From Gammaproteobacteria bacterium (GTDB lineage Bacteria > Pseudomonadota > Gammaproteobacteria > Pseudomonadales > Azotimanducaceae), in contig JAUILW010000158.1 in assembly GCA_030432795.1 (NCBI GenBank), forward strand, positions 1 through 7,248: a stretch of DNA of 7,248 bases, in the 5' to 3' direction. The translations under genes were made by a program, and so were the position numbers. Below, piece after piece: positions 1 through 6,055 of this stretch (positions within the stretch are counted from its first letter, which is position 1; the number at the start of each line of letters is the position of its first letter). A model generated the notes under the pieces. That model was not told where the DNA came from. It was given only the letters and a program-made list of their open reading frames with translations, and searched no databases.

Positions 1-424
1 CGATGCACACTAAGATCTCATGACGGGCCGCCAGCGCACCAACGCGAAGTGCTGCCGCCTTGCCCTGGTTGGTCTCCAGGTGAATGGCACGCAGTGCCCG
101 CTGGTCGGCGTAGCGATCGATGAGCGCACCGGTACCATCACTGCTGCCGTCGTCGATGATGATGACTTCGTAGCTGGGGTAGTCCAACGCCTGCAGCGAG
201 GTGATGGTCTCCTCGAGGTTACCCCCTTCGTTGTGTGCCGGAACGAGAATCGACACGCCAGGCGGGTTGCTGAACTTCGGCGGGTTGGCAACACAGCCTT
301 TCCTGCGATCCTCCCAGTGAAAGAAGTAGGTAATGCCCCCCACCATCCACAGATAGCTCATGAACAGCGGATAGATCAGCGCAAATTCCTGCATCACGCT
401 ATAGATGGGGCCGAGCATGCTCAT
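1..424 (-). CDS. pgaC: PgaC, poly-beta-1,6-N-acetylglucosamine synthase (N-terminal part, cut by window edge)
   Basis: Inner-membrane family 2 glycosyltransferase that polymerises UDP-GlcNAc into PNAG for the biofilm matrix. Only the first 141 codons are in the window; the gene continues past base 1. A hydrophobic segment at about residues 12-35 (containing YPLFMSYLWMVGGITYFF) is the membrane segment that precedes the catalytic domain in PgaC. It is followed by the GT-A nucleotide-binding start VSILVPAHNE (57-66), NLEETI (69-74), VIIIDDGSSDGT (87-98, with the UDP-binding Asp pair D91/D92) and ETNQGKAAAL (117-126). These match E. coli PgaC motif for motif as I remember it. I chose the ATG at 424 because it forms an ATGA overlap with the pgaB stop; a second ATG lies two codons later at 418. 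No Shine-Dalgarno sequence stands out, so initiation probably depends on translational coupling to pgaB. The catalytic Asp and QxxRW motifs lie outside the window. Confidence 0.93.
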   Translation of the reverse strand, partial: MSMLGPIYSVMQEFALIYPLFMSYLWMVGGITYFFHWEDRRKGCVANPPKFSNPPGVSILVPAHNEGGNLEETITSLQALDYPSYEVIIIDDGSSDGTGALIDRYADQRALRAIHLETNQGKAAALRVGALAARHEILVCI

Positions 425-2127
425 CGCTTGAAAGCCGGAAACCAGTTGTTTGACAGGTGCCGGCGCACCAGCCCAGCGTTCGGGCAACCATCGTTCGGCC
501 TATCTGGCCCATACGCGATGTGGCGTACACCGGCGCGCAACAGGCGGTCGAACGCGCCGGACAGGACCCGTTCTGACAACCCGGCCGGCAGCAGAACCGC
601 AAGCTTACGTTGCGCCAGCAAGCCTCCGCTGGAGAAGACGCGCATCGCTTCTTCCAGATCGTCACCATCCGCCTGCAACGCCACGTAATCATAGTGGTCG
701 AGTAGGCTGGCGCCGTTTGCCACATCAGCGGATCGAACGACTTTCAGTGCGCCCTGCCAATGGCGCACGCGCCCCGCAAGTTCCTGCGTGAATTCGGTAT
801 AGGTCTGGCGCGCATCAACCTCGCCGTGAAAGAGCAGACCATCCACGCGGCTGCGGCGGCCAAGATCGTCATAAAGCGCGGCAACGAGTCCACGCACCTC
901 CTGATAACGCACATCCAATCTAAATCCTTCGCCGTAATCGGCGGCCGCGAGCCAGCGATGTGCGCGCTCGTCCGCCAGTTCCAGCCGCGCAACCGGCAGC
1001 CAGGCGTACACCTGCACCTCGGCGCGGGTCTTGAGCTGCCAGGCGACGCGGCCGAACAGGTCGGCGCGTACCGGCAGAGTACGATTGTCAAAGTATGCGG
1101 AGTCGGCAATGCCATTGCCGTCTGCATCTCCCACGGCCTGCAGGAACACGGCGGTGATCTTCATCGCACGAATGCGCTCGAGCAGCGCATCCAACCGGCG
1201 CTCCATCTGCCCCGCGTCCGGATGGTAGATATCATCCAGGCGCACCAGCGTCGCCCGCAGCGGCGGCTGATCGTCCGGATACGCCACCGCGTGACGGATG
1301 TGGCCGAGATCGCTTTTGTAGCTCACCAGCCGACGGTGCAGCACCCTGCTGCCCGGCACGTTGGCCGCACCGTCGAGCGTCAGCACCTGCGCCAGGCCGA
1401 GCTCCGAAGCGAGCGCGTTGGCTTCCTCGTTGTAGGCACCATACGGCCAGGCAATGGCCTGCGGTATGGCGGACAACTCCTCCGTCAACCGGGCGGCACT
1501 TCTTCGCAGGTCCGTAAGCAGGCGCGCCCGATAGGCCGCAGTGCTTTCGTAGGCATGTCGCTGGGGCTGCCAGGCATGGGTCGCCGCCGCCGGCGTGAAG
1601 CTGCCTTCGGCATTGGCGATGATGCCTCGATGCAGGGCATGGGTGTGGGACGCGATGTCCACGAGGCCGGAGGCGTGAATCTCGCGCAAGGCATCCCACG
1701 TCAGAAAGTCGTCCCGCGGCCGCGCCGTCTCTCCGTAAGCCACCGGCTGCCCGGCCGGCGCATCGATCCAGCCGGTCACCGGCGCCAGAACCGCCCGATA
1801 ACCGAACATCTCCAGTAACGGCAATACGTACCGCTGAAAGCTGGAAAAACCATCGTCGAAGGTCAGCAGCAACGGCTTATCGGGGATGTCCTGCCCGGCC
1901 TGCCACTGCGCCAGCGACACCGTCTCGAAGCCTTGTGCATGCAGCCACGAGAGGTGCGACACCAGCGTATCGACCGTCACCGCCGACGGGTCCGCCAGGG
2001 TGTCTTCGTAACGCTGCACCACATCGTGGTAGCACAGCGCCAACAGCGGTTGCTGGTAAGCCTGCGCCTGCACCGGCAGCACCGCAGCTAGGGCAAACAC
2101 CAGCACAATACGCAGCTGCCAATGCAT
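421..2127 (-). CDS. pgaB: PgaB, periplasmic poly-beta-1,6-GlcNAc N-deacetylase with reduced C-terminal domain
   Basis: Partly de-N-acetylates PNAG in the periplasm before export through PgaA. Counting from the ATG at 2127 (568 aa): a signal peptide with hydrophobic core at about 6-18 and likely cleavage after VQAQA (near 23), then a CE4 polysaccharide-deacetylase domain with CYHDV (32-36), TFDDG (89-93, metal-binding Asp), SHTHALH (160-166, metal-binding H161 and H166) and WPYG (227-230). A C-terminal GH153-like half follows from about 290 (VRLDDIYH, FLQAVGDADGNGIAD, FGRVAWQLKTR, YAWLPV, and a final NNWFPAFKR). E. coli PgaB is about 672 aa; the loss is in the C-terminal half. There E. coli reads FHDDALLSD, whereas this protein has FHGEVDA (433-439), with a long following loop missing. 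The lipobox Cys of E. coli PgaB is also absent. The ATG overlaps the pgaA stop as TGATG; a GTG one codon earlier (2130) is the alternative start. No clear ribosome-binding site is seen, so coupling to pgaA is likely. Confidence 0.93.
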   Translation of the reverse strand: MHWQLRIVLVFALAAVLPVQAQAYQQPLLALCYHDVVQRYEDTLADPSAVTVDTLVSHLSWLHAQGFETVSLAQWQAGQDIPDKPLLLTFDDGFSSFQRYVLPLLEMFGYRAVLAPVTGWIDAPAGQPVAYGETARPRDDFLTWDALREIHASGLVDIASHTHALHRGIIANAEGSFTPAAATHAWQPQRHAYESTAAYRARLLTDLRRSAARLTEELSAIPQAIAWPYGAYNEEANALASELGLAQVLTLDGAANVPGSRVLHRRLVSYKSDLGHIRHAVAYPDDQPPLRATLVRLDDIYHPDAGQMERRLDALLERIRAMKITAVFLQAVGDADGNGIADSAYFDNRTLPVRADLFGRVAWQLKTRAEVQVYAWLPVARLELADERAHRWLAAADYGEGFRLDVRYQEVRGLVAALYDDLGRRSRVDGLLFHGEVDARQTYTEFTQELAGRVRHWQGALKVVRSADVANGASLLDHYDYVALQADGDDLEEAMRVFSSGGLLAQRKLAVLLPAGLSERVLSGAFDRLLRAGVRHIAYGPDRPNDGCPNAGLVRRHLSNNWFPAFKR

Positions 2128-4556
2128 CACGGGCGCGCGCGTACGGTCATGTACACCTCTTCTTCCCGCTCCTGCACGCCGTCATACGGACGACGGCCGA
2201 AGCGCACGCCGAGCAGCAGATCGAACACCTCATCGAGGTTGTGCTCGTATTCAACGCCCACCTGCCACAAGCCGTCGCTGCCGAACCCGCGCTGCTGGTA
2301 GTTGCCATACCAGATCTGCGAACGCAGGGTGTGACGGCTACGGTAGTCCCGGTGCATGCGCCATTCGTGCATCAAGCCCACGCGCACATCCACATCGCGC
2401 TCCGGGTTGTAGTAGGCGGTACCCGTTTCGCTGTTGCGCGACGCGTACAGGCTGCCGAGCACCGAGAGCTTGTGCCGCGTCTGGTTGATGACCCTTTCAA
2501 GCACGGACACATGGGCGCTGCGCCGATCGTTGCCGTCGTCGTAGTCGGCCACGCTGAAGCCCACCGTCGCCCGGCCGGCCTCGTGCCAGCGCAGCGTCGT
2601 GCTGTGGCTCAAAGTGTCGCCTTCGACGCCCACACGCGTGCCCCGAAGCGGCGTTTCTATGCTGTTCCAGGACAGCCGTGTGTCGTGGCTTAAGTGATCG
2701 GTGGAGCGCCAGGCGTGTTCGACCGCTGCGCCGGTGCCATGGTTCTGCTCCACACCGCGATTCACCTCGGCACTGAGGCTCCAATAGGGGGCGAAGTACT
2801 GGGCTCCCACACCCAGGCGGTGGTCGCGCCCAAGACCTTCGGAGAACTCCGCCTGACGGTAGTGGCTGTGCACGAAGGGGCGCCATCGCCCGTGCTGCAG
2901 GCCACCGAAGTAGCGGGAGTCGACGTAGAAGCTCTCGGCGCCGATTTGATCCGCCTCGGACTGGGCAAAGCCCGCAGACACCACCACTTCCGGACGATGC
3001 TGAATCTCCAGCCGCCGTTGCAGGTCGATGGTCGACTTGCCCATGGGGTGCAGCACCTTGGCTTGCTCGAGCGCTTGCGCAGCACCGTCGTAGTCGTAGC
3101 GGTCGATGGCAAGCTGGCCTTCCAGCACCGCACGCGGATAGCGGTAGCGCACGCCGTGTACCTTCTCCGCATCTGCCTGGCTGCGCCGGTGCAGACCACG
3201 CCAGCGCTTGACGATAGCGCTGGAAAGTCGCAAACCGTCGTTGGCCGGCGCGATGTCCAGCAGCCCTTCGAACCGACTCAGGGCTTTCGTGTAACGATCG
3301 GCATAGGCGTCGCCCAGGGCGCCGACCTCACGGGCGACGATGTAGCGATTGTTCTCGAGCCACAATCTGTCCGTAGGTCGAATCCAGGGTTGCTGCGCCT
3401 GATCGAGGCGCTCTGCCAACATCTGTGCCTCTTCCAGACGGCCGGCATCGGACAGGGCGTAAAACAGGCCCACCTCGTAGTCGAAACGCGCATCAGGTGA
3501 GGCGTCGCCACCGAGATTGCTGATCGCCGCCCGGTACACCTGCACCGCCTCGTGCGCCTGCTCGGTGTGGAGCAGCGCCTGACCCACGGCGCCGAGCACG
3601 TAGCTCGGCATCTGCGGCAACCCTCCGACCTCCGGCAGCAGCGCCCGGTAGCGCGTGAGCGCAGCAGTCATGCGGTAGCCGGCTACCTCACCCACCAGCG
3701 CGTCATACTCGCGCGTGCGCGCCTGACGCGGCGTCAGACCTTCGAGCCGCGCAAACGCCTGCAGCACATCCGCCGTGGGACGCTCCCGTGCACCGGCGGG
3801 CTCCAGATGCAGCCAGCGTACGCGCAGCGCGGTGGCATCGAGGCGCACATCATTGAGGATCTCATCGTCCACCTCGCCCAGCGCCAGCAGGGTGTCCCGT
3901 GCGTACTCCGATGCACCGAGTGCGGATGCCACCACCGCGCGCTGGCGCAACAGGTCACGGGAATCCGGCAACTGACGCAAACCGCGGTTATAGCAGTCCA
4001 GCGCTGCAACAAATGCGCCTTGACGCTCCTGAATGTATCCGCAGGCCAGGTAGAAGGCAGTGCGACGGGCCTCATCCAACGTTGCAATGTCGATGGCCTC
4101 GAGCTGGCTGACCGCGGCGTCATAGGACTCGGCATCGGCTTGTGTGAGCACGAGGCCAAGGCGTGCATCGAAACTGTCCGGGTGGCGGGATTGCCACGCA
4201 CGGTAGGCATCGCGGGCGTGTTGCCAGCGGCCAAGGTTGCGCAAACTCTTGGCGTACGCCTCGAGCACATACGAGGGCAGCAATTCGATCCGCTCACCAT
4301 CCAGCAACGCGGCGACCCTGGCGTCATCCTCCGCCCAGGCGGCGACCACCGCATAGTCATGGCGAATACGCGCAACATCAGGGTGCATCTCGTGCAACGC
4401 TGCCAGCGAATGCAGCGCCGATGCCATCTGCCCATCCCGGGCGTCGCGCACAGCCGCGTCGAGCGACTCCGGCCAACCGCCCGCAGCAGCTCCCGGGCCG
4501 AATAACAAACCCAAGACGCCTAGCAGCAATACTGTCCCCCGCCCCACCATGCTCAC
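2127..4556 (-). CDS. pgaA: PgaA, outer-membrane PNAG export porin with TPR domain
   Basis: Exports the partly deacetylated PNAG chain across the outer membrane. The 809 aa length is close to E. coli PgaA (about 807). A Sec signal peptide has its core at about 8-20 and probable cleavage near residue 25 (GPGAAAGG). A long alpha-helical TPR-like region of repeated helix pairs spans roughly 35-510, for example ALHSLAALHEMHPD (47-60), YAKSLRNLGRWQHARDAYRAW (101-121) and AALDCYNRGLRQLPDS (184-199). The C-terminal part from about 520 to 809 shows alternating polar/hydrophobic strands typical of a beta-barrel (for example FYVDSRYFGGLQHGRWRPFV, WSLSAEVNRG, DLLLGVRFGRRPYDG). The protein ends in VRARP, without the usual terminal aromatic residue. 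The GTG start at 4556 is preferred over the ATG at 4550 because AGGGAG lies 8 bases before it. First gene of the pga operon; the 169 bases upstream separate it from the co-oriented TetR gene. Confidence 0.93.
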   Translation of the reverse strand: MSMVGRGTVLLLGVLGLLFGPGAAAGGWPESLDAAVRDARDGQMASALHSLAALHEMHPDVARIRHDYAVVAAWAEDDARVAALLDGERIELLPSYVLEAYAKSLRNLGRWQHARDAYRAWQSRHPDSFDARLGLVLTQADAESYDAAVSQLEAIDIATLDEARRTAFYLACGYIQERQGAFVAALDCYNRGLRQLPDSRDLLRQRAVVASALGASEYARDTLLALGEVDDEILNDVRLDATALRVRWLHLEPAGARERPTADVLQAFARLEGLTPRQARTREYDALVGEVAGYRMTAALTRYRALLPEVGGLPQMPSYVLGAVGQALLHTEQAHEAVQVYRAAISNLGGDASPDARFDYEVGLFYALSDAGRLEEAQMLAERLDQAQQPWIRPTDRLWLENNRYIVAREVGALGDAYADRYTKALSRFEGLLDIAPANDGLRLSSAIVKRWRGLHRRSQADAEKVHGVRYRYPRAVLEGQLAIDRYDYDGAAQALEQAKVLHPMGKSTIDLQRRLEIQHRPEVVVSAGFAQSEADQIGAESFYVDSRYFGGLQHGRWRPFVHSHYRQAEFSEGLGRDHRLGVGAQYFAPYWSLSAEVNRGVEQNHGTGAAVEHAWRSTDHLSHDTRLSWNSIETPLRGTRVGVEGDTLSHSTTLRWHEAGRATVGFSVADYDDGNDRRSAHVSVLERVINQTRHKLSVLGSLYASRNSETGTAYYNPERDVDVRVGLMHEWRMHRDYRSRHTLRSQIWYGNYQQRGFGSDGLWQVGVEYEHNLDEVFDLLLGVRFGRRPYDGVQEREEEVYMTVRARP

Positions 4557-4564
4557 GCGGACTA

Positions 4565-4570
4565 CTCCCT
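4565..4570 (-). promoter_or_regulatory. Ribosome-binding site of pgaA
   Basis: On the minus strand the sequence reads AGGGAG. It ends 8 bases before the GTG at 4556 and 14 bases before the ATG at 4550. The spacing favours the GTG start. It is the only clear Shine-Dalgarno sequence in the pga operon part of the window. Confidence 0.6.
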
Positions 4571-4619
4571 CGCGTACAACGAGCCGGACGGCAGCGGGTG
4601 CGCCGCACGCCCGATCAAT

Positions 4620-4633
4620 CAGTAAGTTTACTG
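4620..4633. promoter_or_regulatory. Perfect inverted repeat upstream of pgaA, possible operator
   Basis: CAGTAA and TTACTG form perfect 6-base arms around a 2-base centre. The repeat lies in the AT-rich part of the pgaA leader, 64 bases before the GTG start. It begins 3 bases downstream of a TATAAC -10-like hexamer on the minus strand (4642-4637), so a transcript from that hexamer would start inside the repeat. That placement suits a repressor site. The arm sequence does not resemble the TAGACC boxes next to the TetR gene, so a different regulator is implied. Function is inferred from position and symmetry only. Confidence 0.4.
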
Positions 4634-4636
4634 GAC

Positions 4637-4642
4637 GTTATA
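4637..4642 (-). promoter_or_regulatory. Candidate -10 element for the pga operon
   Basis: The minus strand reads TATAAC, five of six matches to the sigma-70 -10 consensus, about 80 bases before the pgaA start codon. I find no convincing -35 hexamer at 16-18 bases spacing, so the promoter would be weak or need an activator, or transcription may come from the tetR side. I see no intrinsic terminator between tetR and pgaA, so readthrough is possible. Confidence 0.3.
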
Positions 4643-4670
4643 GAGGCACTGCAAACCAAGAATATTTATG

Positions 4671-4687
4671 GGATTAGAGCTCTATCC
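4671..4687. promoter_or_regulatory. Bulged palindrome upstream of the pgaA promoter candidate
   Basis: A perfect 10-base palindrome TAGAGCTCTA (4675-4684) is extended by GGA on the left and TCC on the right, with one unpaired T at 4674. It lies about 30 bases upstream of the TATAAC hexamer, where an activator or repressor could bind. It has no T-run in the minus-strand direction, so it is not an intrinsic terminator for tetR. Function is unproven; a 10-base palindrome can occur by chance in AT-rich sequence. Confidence 0.3.
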
Positions 4688-4725
4688 ACTTGTAATATAT
4701 GTTTTTTATTGCCGGCGCTATTGAG

Positions 4726-5289
4726 CTAACCCGCGCCGAAGTAGCGGCCTACATCCAGTATCGATGCTTTAGATTTGCGCACCCTGGCAACGATCAGCGC
4801 ACCCTCCATCGCGCAGATCAGCATGTGCGCCCACCGCCCAGCTTCTCTTGGCGCCATTCCCGACCGCTGGGCTACCGAAGCGGCGATCTCCACCCACCGA
4901 TTCAGTGCGTGGGAGCCAGCAGCGGTGATGGCCTCGTTCTGGGGTGCGGTTTCCAATAGCGTCGTGGCGATTGGGCATCCGGAACGAAAACCCGACTCCG
5001 CCATCCACTGCGCCATCGTCGTCGCATACACGCCGGCAAACGCCGCCGGATCATCCGGATGCCGGTCGCGCGCCGTTTCCAGCATCTGCGCAATCAACGC
5101 ACCGGCATGCTCTACAGCCGCCTCGGCGAGGGCCTCTTTACCGCCAGGAAAGTGATGGTACAGCGAACCTTTGGGTGCACCGCTTTCGTCGAGAATCTGA
5201 TTCAGGCCGCTGGATGCATAACCTTGCCTGCGGAACAGCCGCATCGCCGTCTGCACCAGCGCCTGTCGATGCTTGGCGACCCGCGCCAT
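4726..5289 (-). CDS. TetR/AcrR-family transcriptional regulator (LmrA/YxaF-like C-terminal domain)
   Basis: Predicted ligand-responsive DNA-binding repressor of 187 aa, usual for the family. The N-terminal three-helix TetR domain is complete: LVQTAMRLFRRQGYASSGLNQI (11-32) leads into the helix-turn-helix ILDESGAPKGSLYHHFPGGKEAL (32-54) with the signature SLYHHF. The ligand domain carries SGFRSGCPIATT (99-110) and LLETAP, a Cys-containing pattern I associate with the LmrA/YxaF-type C-terminal domain. C105 could be a reactive residue, but that is speculation. The ATG at 5289 is preceded by GAGGGGG at 4 bases distance. The gene diverges from a crotonase-family gene across an 83-base region holding two TAGACC-type boxes, so it most likely represses itself and that neighbour. 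It also lies 169 bases upstream of pgaA on the same strand without a clear terminator between, so a link to biofilm control cannot be excluded. Confidence 0.9.
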   Translation of the reverse strand: MARVAKHRQALVQTAMRLFRRQGYASSGLNQILDESGAPKGSLYHHFPGGKEALAEAAVEHAGALIAQMLETARDRHPDDPAAFAGVYATTMAQWMAESGFRSGCPIATTLLETAPQNEAITAAGSHALNRWVEIAASVAQRSGMAPREAGRWAHMLICAMEGALIVARVRKSKASILDVGRYFGAG

Positions 5290-5314
5290 CCGACCCCCTC
5301 ACACGCTTCGTGGA

Positions 5315-5343
5315 TTGTATATAGACCAAATAGTCTATATGGT
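5315..5343 (+). promoter_or_regulatory. Candidate promoter of the crotonase gene
   Basis: TTGTAT (5315-5320, 4 of 6 to the -35 consensus) and TATGGT (5338-5343, 4 of 6 to the -10 consensus) are separated by 17 bases. A start near 5350 would give a leader of only about 20 bases. The operator at 5319-5340 overlaps both hexamers and fills the spacer, as expected for a repressed promoter. The individual hexamers are weak matches. Confidence 0.4.
5319..5340. promoter_or_regulatory. Operator O1, probable binding site of the divergent TetR regulator
   Basis: Perfect 8-base inverted arms ATATAGAC and GTCTATAT flank a 6-base centre CAAATA. The core TAGACC-AAAT-AGTCTA (5322-5337) closely resembles the TAGACC-N4-GGTCTA palindrome I recall for NemR-type and the related LmrA/YxaF-type TetR regulators. 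It covers a TATAGA -10-like hexamer for tetR on the minus strand (5339-5334) and overlaps both hexamers of the plus-strand promoter candidate. Autorepression and repression of the crotonase gene are inferred. Confidence 0.75.
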
Positions 5344-5361
5344 GATGCCCAATTGAACCAA
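5334..5361 (-). promoter_or_regulatory. Candidate promoter of the TetR-family gene
   Basis: On the minus strand TTGGTT (5361-5356) and TATAGA (5339-5334) are separated by 16 bases. Each is a partial match to consensus. The -35 lies inside the second operator box and the -10 inside the first, an arrangement that would give tight autoregulation. A second -10-like hexamer, TATACA (5321-5316), lies further downstream. Confidence 0.35.
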
Positions 5362-5369
5362 TCGGTCTA
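5354..5369. promoter_or_regulatory. Operator O2, second imperfect TAGACC-type box
   Basis: TGAACC-AATC-GGTCTA has the same N4-spaced layout as the first box and one perfect half-site (GGTCTA). The other half-site differs at two positions from TAGACC. It starts 32 bases after the first box core, about three helical turns, so dimers bound at both would sit on the same DNA face. It ends 3 bases before the crotonase ATG, where a bound repressor could also block initiation. Confidence 0.6.
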
Positions 5370-5372
5370 TTT

Positions 5373-6041
5373 ATGAGCGCGCATCTCGACGTCCATGACG
5401 ACATTGCCCACATCACGCTGGACGATGGCAAGGTAAACGCCCTGTCCGAGCAACGTCTAACGGAGCTTCGCACACAGCTCGAGGAAGCCTCGAGCTGTGC
5501 ACGGGTAACCATACTGAGCGGCCGCGCCGGCATCTTCTCAGCCGGTTTCGACATGCCGACATTCAGCCGCGACCGCGCCGCCATCGCCGGCATGGTGACC
5601 GCCGGCATCCACACGGTGCTGCAGATGCTGGAGCATCCGCATCCCATCGTCGCCGTCTGCACCGGCCACGCCTACCCTATGGGCGCGTTCCTTCTGCTCT
5701 CCTGCGATGTGCGACTCGGCAGTCGCGGCGACTACCGTATCGGCATGAACGAGGTGGCCATCGGCATCACCGTTCCGCACTTCGCCCTCGCGCTCGCTCA
5801 AGCTCGTCTGACGCCTCCGGGCCTGGTCAGCGTGCTAACCGGGCGCATGTTTTCTCCGGACGATGCATTGCTAGCAGGCTACCTCGACGAAGTACACGAC
5901 GCAGCCGCATTGCCGGCCGCAGCACTCGCGCACGCCGAGATGCTTCTGGGTATCGATCTTGCGGCCTATCGCTCCACCAAACAGCGCCTCAACGCAACGT
6001 TGCGCAGCGCCATACGCGAGGCGGCGGTCGAGTACGCTTAA
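5373..6041 (+). CDS. Crotonase-superfamily protein (enoyl-CoA hydratase/isomerase-like)
   Basis: Predicted cytoplasmic acyl-CoA enzyme of 222 aa, shorter than classical crotonases (about 255-270). The fold's landmarks are present: DGKVNALS (18-25), the first oxyanion-hole segment GIFSAGFDM (53-61), the second segment GHAYPMGAFLLLSCDVRLG (98-116), then YRIGMNEVAIGITVP (121-135) and LTGRMFSPDDALLAGYLDEV (155-174). The segment that in 2-enoyl-CoA hydratase supplies the first catalytic Glu (GGGxELA) reads MGAFLLL here, so that Glu is missing; E127 in NEVAIG occupies the position of the second. A single Glu fits an isomerase or another crotonase-fold reaction better than a hydratase; the substrate is unknown. 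The ATG at 5373 gives the standard N-terminus, but no Shine-Dalgarno precedes it; the upstream bases belong to an operator box. Probably controlled by the divergent TetR protein. An acyl-CoA-derived or electrophilic ligand for that regulator is conceivable. Confidence 0.85.
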   Translation: MSAHLDVHDDIAHITLDDGKVNALSEQRLTELRTQLEEASSCARVTILSGRAGIFSAGFDMPTFSRDRAAIAGMVTAGIHTVLQMLEHPHPIVAVCTGHAYPMGAFLLLSCDVRLGSRGDYRIGMNEVAIGITVPHFALALAQARLTPPGLVSVLTGRMFSPDDALLAGYLDEVHDAAALPAAALAHAEMLLGIDLAAYRSTKQRLNATLRSAIREAAVEYA

Positions 6042-6055
6042 GCCGATAAAATGTG

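Noticed and set aside
20..688. 222-codon plus-strand frame at the left edge
   Set aside because: It overlaps pgaC and the end of pgaB antisense, both of which have strong family motifs. The product shows no domain.
760..1818. 352-codon open frame on the plus strand opposite pgaB
   Set aside because: It lies wholly antisense to a gene with clear deacetylase motifs. Its protein is rich in Arg, His, Gln and Pro with no recognisable domain, as expected for a shadow frame in GC-rich DNA.
421..2130. Frameshift or assembly error as the cause of the short PgaB
   Set aside because: The reading frame is continuous. The conserved PgaB C-terminal end (NNWFPAFKR) is in frame, and no other frame supplies the missing loops, so these look like true internal deletions.
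1935..4505. Several 250-320-codon plus-strand frames opposite pgaA (1935-2693, 2694-3500, 3552-4505)
   Set aside because: All are antisense to the 809-residue PgaA frame. They show low-complexity shadow composition and no domains. They follow from third-position GC bias.
4711..4740. CGGCGC/GCGCCG hairpin at the tetR stop as an intrinsic terminator
   Set aside because: The loop is 14 bases and, in the direction of tetR transcription, the stem is followed by AATAAAAAAC rather than a U-run. The T-run is on the wrong strand for the only genes nearby.
5138..5662. 174-codon minus-strand frame spanning the tetR start and the crotonase gene
   Set aside because: It crosses the divergent promoter and operators, and runs antisense to the crotonase gene. 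Its end repeats tetR sequence in another frame.
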